A DNA stretch of 64,000 bases from Candidatus Lindowbacteria bacterium RIFCSPLOWO2_12_FULL_62_27 (GTDB lineage: Bacteria > Lindowbacteria > 2-12-FULL-62-27): NCBI GenBank assembly GCA_001784175.1, contig MFPR01000028.1:69606-133605 (forward strand), read 5' to 3'. A program made the translations under genes and the position numbers. Below, piece after piece: positions 59,043 to 64,000 of the stretch. The notes beneath the pieces were generated by a model. That model had not been told where the DNA came from. It searched no databases and was given only the letters and a program-made list of their open reading frames with translations. Each line of letters starts with the position of its first letter. The first letter of the stretch is position 1.

Positions 59043-60527
59043 GTGAGCACCCTGCCCCGGCATCCGCGCCTTTACGAAATCAACACCCGCGTCTGGCTGC
59101 GCGAGAATCGCTGGAAAACCCTGGCGGACGTGCCCGACCCGGTGGTCGACGCGTGGGCCGGCCGGTTCGACATCGTCTGGCTCATGGGCGTGTGGTGGCC
59201 GAGCGTCAAGGGGCGGCAACTGGCGCAGACGCATCAGGGCCTGGCCGCGGAATTTCGGGCGGCGCTCCCGGACGTGACGCCGGAAGACGTGGTGTCGTCC
59301 CCGTACGCAGTGAAGGACTACCTCGTCAGCCCGGCGCTCGGCGGCGACGACGCGCTGGCGGATCTTCGGCGGCGGATGAAGCAGCGGGGACTCAGGCTTA
59401 TGGTGGACCTCGTGCCGAATCACGTGGCGCGCGACCATCCCTGGGTTTCGTCCCACCCCGACCGATTCGTGTCGGGAACGGCCTCCGATCTTGCGCGGGA
59501 GCCTCAGAATTTTTTCAAAGTCAAAACGTCGGCCGGCATGAAAATCCTCGCGCACGGCCGCGATCCCTATTTCGACGGCTGGCAGGACACGGTTCAAATC
59601 AACATCTTCTCGGCGCCCATGCGCAAGGCCATGACGCAGCTCCTGCTCAAGCTCGCCGCCTGCTCCGACGGCGTCCGGTGCGACATGGCCATGCTGCTTC
59701 TCAATCAGGTGTTCAAGAATACATGGAAAAACAAGGTGTCGGACATTCCGCCGACGGAATTCTGGAGCGACGCGGTTTCGGCGGTCAAGGCAAAATTCCC
59801 CGACTTCATCTTCCTCGCCGAAGCCTACTGGGACATGGAGGCGGAATTGCAGGGCCTCGGGTTCGATTTCACCTACGACAAAAAATTGTATGACCTCCTT
59901 CGCAAGGGTGAGGCGTCGCACATCCGGCAGCATCTCAAGGCCGCCGCGGCCTATCAGAGCCGGTCGGCGCGGATGATTGAAAATCACGACGAACTGCGCG
60001 CCGCCGCCGTGTTCGAGGGAGATCGCGCCCGCGCTGCCGCCCTGCTGACCTTCGGCGCGCCGGGCATGCGGTTTTTTCACGAGGGACAGTTCGACGGCCG
60101 GCGGATCAAGGTCCCGGTCCAGCTTCGCCGGCGCCGGGAGGAATCGGCGGACCGGCCGACGCAGGAGTTTTACGGGCGCCTGGTCGCTGAACTCTCCGCC
60201 GATTCGCTCAAGAACGGCGAGGGGCGGATGCTCGAGAGCCTTCAGACGTGGAACGAGAATTCCAGTCACCAGCGAATCTTTGCGTTCTGGTGGCAGGACG
60301 GCGATCGTGGCCGGCTGGCGGTCGTCAATTACGCGCCAGATCCGTCCCAGGCGTATGTGAAAATACCGCTTCCCGCTTCGTCAGGCCGGTCGGCCCGGTT
60401 CAAAGATATGTTGAGCGACCGGTCCTACGATCGAAACGTGGAGGAGGTCCGGACCCGCGGGATGTATTTCGCCATGACGGGATACGATGTGCATCTGTTC
60501 GAGGTCGGGCGGAATGCGGCGCCTTGA
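59043..60527 (+). CDS. Alpha-amylase-family (GH13) glycoside hydrolase
   Basis: About 494 residues with a (beta/alpha)8 amylase fold. Catalytic sites are VRCDMAMLLL (nucleophile Asp), FIFLAEAYWDMEAEL (acid/base Glu) and RMIENHDELRA (transition-state Asp), plus the conserved LVPNHVARDHPW. A C-terminal beta domain follows (RIFAFWWQDGDRGRLAVVNYAPDPSQ). The start is a GTG at 59043. No signal peptide, so it is intracellular; the exact specificity (hydrolase or transglycosylase) is not clear. Confidence 0.87.
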   Translation: MSTLPRHPRLYEINTRVWLRENRWKTLADVPDPVVDAWAGRFDIVWLMGVWWPSVKGRQLAQTHQGLAAEFRAALPDVTPEDVVSSPYAVKDYLVSPALGGDDALADLRRRMKQRGLRLMVDLVPNHVARDHPWVSSHPDRFVSGTASDLAREPQNFFKVKTSAGMKILAHGRDPYFDGWQDTVQINIFSAPMRKAMTQLLLKLAACSDGVRCDMAMLLLNQVFKNTWKNKVSDIPPTEFWSDAVSAVKAKFPDFIFLAEAYWDMEAELQGLGFDFTYDKKLYDLLRKGEASHIRQHLKAAAAYQSRSARMIENHDELRAAAVFEGDRARAAALLTFGAPGMRFFHEGQFDGRRIKVPVQLRRRREESADRPTQEFYGRLVAELSADSLKNGEGRMLESLQTWNENSSHQRIFAFWWQDGDRGRLAVVNYAPDPSQAYVKIPLPASSGRSARFKDMLSDRSYDRNVEEVRTRGMYFAMTGYDVHLFEVGRNAAP

Positions 60528-60564
60528 CGCCCGCCGCATGCTGGGATAAACTTCGGTCACTCTG

Positions 60565-60924
60565 ATGGAGACGACACTCACGCAACCGGTCGAAAAAATG
60601 GCGCCCATGTCGCCCGGAGACGGAAAAAGCGTCCGGAAGAAAAAGCCCAAGCAGATCGCTTACATCATGGAGAACTGCACCGGCTGTTCCGGCGCGCCCG
60701 CCTGCATCCAGTACTGCCCCATCGATACCTGCATGTACTGGGTCCCGGACCGGGACCATCCGCCGTTCGGCACCATCCGCGTCGATCCCAACCTCTGCAT
60801 CGGATGCAAAAAATGCACGACCCAGGGGCCCAACGACACCTTCCTCGAAGGCTGCCCGTGGGACGCCATCGTTATGCTCCCCTCCGAAGAATATGAGGCC
60901 CGGTTCGGGACGGTGAAACCGTGA
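60565..60924 (+). CDS. Ferredoxin-like [4Fe-4S] protein
   Basis: 119 residues with two iron-sulfur sites: CTGCSGAPACIQYCPIDTC and CIGCKKCTTQGPNDTFLEGCPWDAI. The second has its fourth cysteine in GCP after an insertion. An N-terminal polar tail precedes them. The stop overlaps the start of the next gene. Electron-transfer partner unknown. Confidence 0.85.
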   Translation: METTLTQPVEKMAPMSPGDGKSVRKKKPKQIAYIMENCTGCSGAPACIQYCPIDTCMYWVPDRDHPPFGTIRVDPNLCIGCKKCTTQGPNDTFLEGCPWDAIVMLPSEEYEARFGTVKP

Positions 60925-61547
60925 GAGCGTCCACTTTTCTGTGTGCGAGTTTGTTTCTGTTCGGAACCGTAATATCGCTTCGAGCAGAAGAGGCGTCCGG
61001 CCCGGCATCCGTCGAGGAGGTTTGGCAGGGCATGGATCAGGGCATGAACACGCTGAAGGTCGACGTCAAGAAGCGCGATTTTTCGCGCATCAAGGAGGTC
61101 GTTTCCAAAATCAATCAGCTCGCAAGATGGCTGGTCGATCATCCCAAATCGCCCGACCCGGCCTATGTCAAATACCTGCAGGGCGTCGAAGCGCATGTAA
61201 AAATGTACGCGGAAACCCTGGACCGCGAGGCGGGGAGGAACAACGGGCCCAACGCCGACTATGCCCTGAGGCTGCTCGGCCAGCAGGTGGACAACATTCG
61301 AAACAGTTACAACAGGGTTCCGGAGCCGAAACCGGAAACAGTTCCGGCGCCGGTCGCGGCGGCGACGGAACCTGCGCGGGCCGATACGGAATCCAAATCT
61401 TCGGATACGGCGCCGGCTTCGGACACGAAACCCGTGGCCGCCCCTGACACAAAGACGGCAGCGCCGCCCGCTCCGGTCGAAAAACCAAAAGCAACCGCGC
61501 CTCGCGACACCGCACCCAAACCGGCACCCGCTAAAAAGAAAAAATAA
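60921..61547 (+). CDS. Secreted helical protein with Ala-Pro-rich tail
   Basis: 208 residues, GTG start overlapping the ferredoxin stop by 4 bp. Signal peptide (STFLCASLFLFGTVISLRAEE), a helical middle with a cytochrome-c'-like helix pattern but no CxxCH haem site (VDVKKRDFSRIKEVVSKINQLARWLVDHPKS), and a disordered tail rich in Ala, Pro and Lys. Function unknown. Confidence 0.7.
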   Translation: MRASTFLCASLFLFGTVISLRAEEASGPASVEEVWQGMDQGMNTLKVDVKKRDFSRIKEVVSKINQLARWLVDHPKSPDPAYVKYLQGVEAHVKMYAETLDREAGRNNGPNADYALRLLGQQVDNIRNSYNRVPEPKPETVPAPVAAATEPARADTESKSSDTAPASDTKPVAAPDTKTAAPPAPVEKPKATAPRDTAPKPAPAKKKK

Positions 61548-61552
61548 CGGCG

Positions 61553-62794
61553 TTGGGAAATCCATTTCTGATCTCCGCCGTTTTTCTTGTTGTCCTCCTG
61601 GCGATGTCAGGATTAGCCTGGCTGGTGGTCCGCAGGCGCTCGGCTCAGGACCGCGAGGCTCTCACGGCCGCCATCGCCGATTTTGAACGCCGGGTGACGG
61701 ACTCCGTCTCGCGGGCCGCCACGGACATGGCGGCGCGGCTGGAGCAGGTGAAGGGCGACTTGCGCGCCGACCTGATTCGCGGCCTTCAGGAGGACGCCCG
61801 GCAGGCGCGGGCGGAACTCTCAGCGGCCATGTCGCAGCTCAATTCCGGATTGCAGACGAAGTTCGAATCGCTCGAGGGCCGCACCTCGCAGAATCTCGAG
61901 TCGATCCGCTCGAAGGTGGACGAGAAGCTGCAAAACATCAGCGACCAGGTCCAGCAGAAACTCGAAAAAAATATTCAGGAGGGTTTCGCGCACTTTCAAA
62001 AAGTCCAGGAACACCTCAAGGCCGCCGAGGAACAGCTTCGCAACGTCGGCACGGTCGGGCAGTCCATCAACGAGCTCAACAGCCTCCTCAAAATGCCGCA
62101 CCTGCGCGGCAGGTTCGGCGAGGCGGAACTCGGGCGCATCCTTTCCGATTTCCTCCCGGCCGACGCCTACGAGGAGCAGGTGGCGATCGTGCCCGGCTCG
62201 GCGGAGGCGGTGGACGCGGTCGTCAAGTTTCCGAACGCGAAACTGCCGATCGACAGCAAATTCAACCGCGAGCAGATCCTGCCGTTGTTTGAGACGTCCG
62301 ATCCCTCGATGTTGAACGAAGCGCGCAAGCAGCTTGCGGCGATCATCAAACAGCAGGCCCGGAGCATCAGCGAAAAATACATCCATCCCGAATACGGCAC
62401 GTCCGACCTCGCGCTCATGTTTCTTCCGAGCGAGACGATTTATTTTGAAGTCATCCGGAATCTGGAACTCTGCGAGGCGATGCACAAGCTCAAAGTGTTT
62501 CCCGTCTCGCCCAATACGCTGGCGGTCACGCTCAAGTCGATCGCGCTCAGCTACGACTTCTACCAGTTTTCCATCGGCGTGGAAAAAACGATGGAACAGA
62601 TCCGGATGGCGCAAAAGAGCTTCGCCTTCTTCCAGAAAAAATTTGACGCCATCGGCGCCGGCCTCCAGAAAGCCCAGGAGGCCTACGGCACCGCCGCCAA
62701 CCACCTCAACCGCTACGCCGGCCGCGTAGTCCAGCTCACAGGCGAGCCGGCGCCGGAAATGCCGGAGGAGGAACCGAAAGTCCTCTCACCCTGA
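61553..62794 (+). CDS. rmuC: DNA recombination protein RmuC
   Basis: 413 residues starting with TTG at 61553. N-terminal membrane span (FLISAVFLVVLLAMSGLAWLVV), a long coiled coil (residues 30-165), then the RmuC nuclease-like core: LNSLLKMPHLRGRFGEAELGRILSDFLP, VDAVVKFPNAKLPIDSKFNRE, SDLALMFLPSETIYFEVIRN and VFPVSPNTLAVTLKSIAL. RmuC limits DNA inversions and rearrangements. Its end overlaps the convergent DUF4236 gene by 82 bp. Confidence 0.92.
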   Translation: MGNPFLISAVFLVVLLAMSGLAWLVVRRRSAQDREALTAAIADFERRVTDSVSRAATDMAARLEQVKGDLRADLIRGLQEDARQARAELSAAMSQLNSGLQTKFESLEGRTSQNLESIRSKVDEKLQNISDQVQQKLEKNIQEGFAHFQKVQEHLKAAEEQLRNVGTVGQSINELNSLLKMPHLRGRFGEAELGRILSDFLPADAYEEQVAIVPGSAEAVDAVVKFPNAKLPIDSKFNREQILPLFETSDPSMLNEARKQLAAIIKQQARSISEKYIHPEYGTSDLALMFLPSETIYFEVIRNLELCEAMHKLKVFPVSPNTLAVTLKSIALSYDFYQFSIGVEKTMEQIRMAQKSFAFFQKKFDAIGAGLQKAQEAYGTAANHLNRYAGRVVQLTGEPAPEMPEEEPKVLSP

Positions 62795-63036
62795 GATGTT
62801 TTTTCGTTCAGAGGATCGTTTGCCGGCGCTGTCGCCGGCGTCTTGCTCGACCGGAAAAAGTAGTACCAGTACAATCCCGTCCCCGGGATTCCCAGCGCGA
62901 TGTATTTGCATCCGGTGGCGGATATGCCGGTCCGGATGCCCGGAACGCCGACACTGCCGCCGATGCCGGTTTTGCTCAAATTCAGGCGGAATGGTCCCCC
63001 CGCCAGAACTTTTCTCCATCTCCAGTGCCAACCCAT
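62713..63036 (-). CDS. DUF4236 protein
   Basis: 107 residues. The N-terminal 60 match DUF4236, seen in many small proteins and in front of peptidase domains: MGWHWRWRKVLAGGPFRLNLSKTGIGGSVGVPGIRTGISATG and YIALGIPGTGLYWY. The C-terminal 40 are polar. Function unknown. It lies 1 bp after the vWA-WD40 gene on the same strand. Confidence 0.75.
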   Translation of the reverse strand: MGWHWRWRKVLAGGPFRLNLSKTGIGGSVGVPGIRTGISATGCKYIALGIPGTGLYWYYFFRSSKTPATAPANDPLNEKTSQGERTFGSSSGISGAGSPVSWTTRPA

Positions 63037-63037
63037 G

Positions 63038-64000
63038 TCAGATCACCTCCGCTTTCCGATTGGCTCGCGTCCAGCAGATGACGCGGCCGTCTTCGCCGCA
63101 GGACGCCAGTTTCTCGCCGTCCTTCGAAACCGATATGCCGCGCACGGCGCCGTCATGGCCGTCGAGCGTTCCGATTGTGCGGCCGGTCCGGACATCCCAA
63201 CAGCGGATCATCCGGTCGGCGCCGCCCGAGATAAGGAAGGCGCCGCTGGGATCAAACGCCAGCGCATGCACAGGCGCGCCAGCTGTGATTTTTACGGCGG
63301 GCTTGAAGGACGCCGCATCCCACACAAAGATCACGCCATCGTCGCCGGCCGAGGCTATCCATTTTCCGTCCGGCGAAACGTGGACCGCGTTAACGTCGTT
63401 GGTGTGGCCGTGCAGAACCGCATCGCAGGTTCGGTTGGCGATGTTCCATATACGAACGCTCATGTCCGCCGACCCTGAAACGAGCGTTCGACCGTCGGTG
63501 GAAAAAGCGACGGACAGGACCTTGCGCCGGTGGCCTTCGAGGCAGGCTGCCGAGGACTGCGCCGCTACGTCCCAGACAATGATGTCTCGTTTGCCCAGGC
63601 CGAGGGCGATATATTTCCCACCCGGATCGGCCGCAATCGAATAGAAGCGGGTTTTTGAGTTCAGTACAAACGACTTTTCAACCTCGCCCGACCTGGAGAT
63701 GGTGTACAGCAATTTCGAAAACTCGTCCGGCAATGTCGCATCCGTATCGGCGAACTCGACAGGTGTGGCGCCCTTGGACGAAACGTGAATGTTGAACAGC
63801 AGCACGCCGCCGTCCTTGCTCGCGAGGTTCTTGAGCGCGTTGGCGGGGCTCGTCGGATCGCCGTCCGTCGCCTCTCCGTCCGTGATGTTGATCACGATGG
63901 TGGAAAGCCGTTCGGATGCTGGGCGATCCACTCGGTCAGCACTCGCTCGGCCTGCGTCAGCGCCTGGCACATGGGCGTGCCGCCGTTGGCGACCGCGTCA
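63038..64000 (-). pseudogene. vWA-WD40 protein, frameshifted and running off the right edge
   Basis: The last 220 residues form WD40 repeats (WDVAAQSSAACLEGHRRKVLSVAFSTDGRTLVSGSADMSVRIWN and four similar units). Upstream is a von Willebrand A domain: TIVINITDGEATDGDP in the main frame, and DAVANGGTPMCQALTQAERVLTEWIAQHPNGFPP in another. A single missing base near 63895-63903 separates these two parts. It is either a true frameshift mutation, a sequencing error, or a pseudogene. The 5' end of the gene lies beyond the window. Probably a surface or cytosolic scaffold. Confidence 0.75.

Overview
The window is GC-rich bacterial chromosome from an organism with a Gram-negative-type envelope: a MotA/MotB-type stator pair, a MetA-type outer-membrane channel protein, signal-peptide proteins and a FlgD-like C-terminal domain. 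The two tRNA genes do not encode CCA and a CCA-adding enzyme is present. I cannot place the phylum from sequence alone; the mix suggests an uncultivated lineage.

Layout. (1) 1-5736 (minus): a type I restriction locus (hsdR running off the left edge, hsdS) with a REP-associated tyrosine transposase (RAYT) wedged between hsdS and an N-truncated YhcG/DUF1016 nuclease, itself joined out of frame to a MazG-like gene. No hsdM is visible. (2) 5901-8739 (plus): a DIP1984-like protein, an unknown protein and a membrane-anchored AAA ATPase. (3) 8749-29441: an integrated island of about 20.7 kb in tRNA-Pro(TGG). A perfect 46-bp direct repeat of the tRNA 3' half marks both ends, a tyrosine integrase lies next to the intact tRNA, and a 22-bp repeat lies just inside each end. 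It carries a nucleotidyltransferase/winged-helix pair, a second integrase with an HTH partner, a phage-like replication and switch region (tandem DnaA boxes, replisome-organizer-like gene, leader with attenuator-like terminator, divergent promoters, palindromic operator, XRE repressor), DprA-like and NYN genes, an AT-rich membrane protein, a DISARM/BREX-like pair (PLD-SNF2 helicase and Eco57I-type methyltransferase), a LexA-DinB SOS cassette with a perfect GAAC-N4-GTTC operator, and an SRAP protein. (4) 29529-44143: metallophosphatase, a SLOG-like/possible ART protein, a Trm112-like methyltransferase, tRNA-Arg(GCG), a four-gene xanthine dehydrogenase-family operon, a retropepsin-like protein, motAB, an M42 peptidase, a zinc ADH, a CBM9 protein and a DUF115/Maf glycosyltransferase. 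(5) 44199-49266: PIN toxin-antitoxin pair, a structured repeat, an unknown AT-rich gene, a large surface protein and a collagen-like secreted protein. (6) 49283-64000: VanZ, ilvB-ubiE, envelope proteins, PASTA protein, XerC/D, CCA-adding enzyme, GH13 enzyme, ferredoxin, RmuC, DUF4236 and a frameshifted vWA-WD40 protein.

Most notable. First, two copies of a three-stem structured element (24118-24256, inside the island, and 45208-45342, outside it) share architecture and loop sequences while the stems differ on both arms, i.e. compensatory changes. Each sits directly upstream of the ribosome-binding site of a small plus-strand gene. It may be an undescribed cis-regulatory RNA or a mobile structured ssDNA/RNA element. 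Second, the island combines anti-phage genes, SOS mutagenesis genes and a phage-like replication switch. Third, perfect or near-perfect palindromes are embedded in frame in at least four protein genes, alongside a RAYT.
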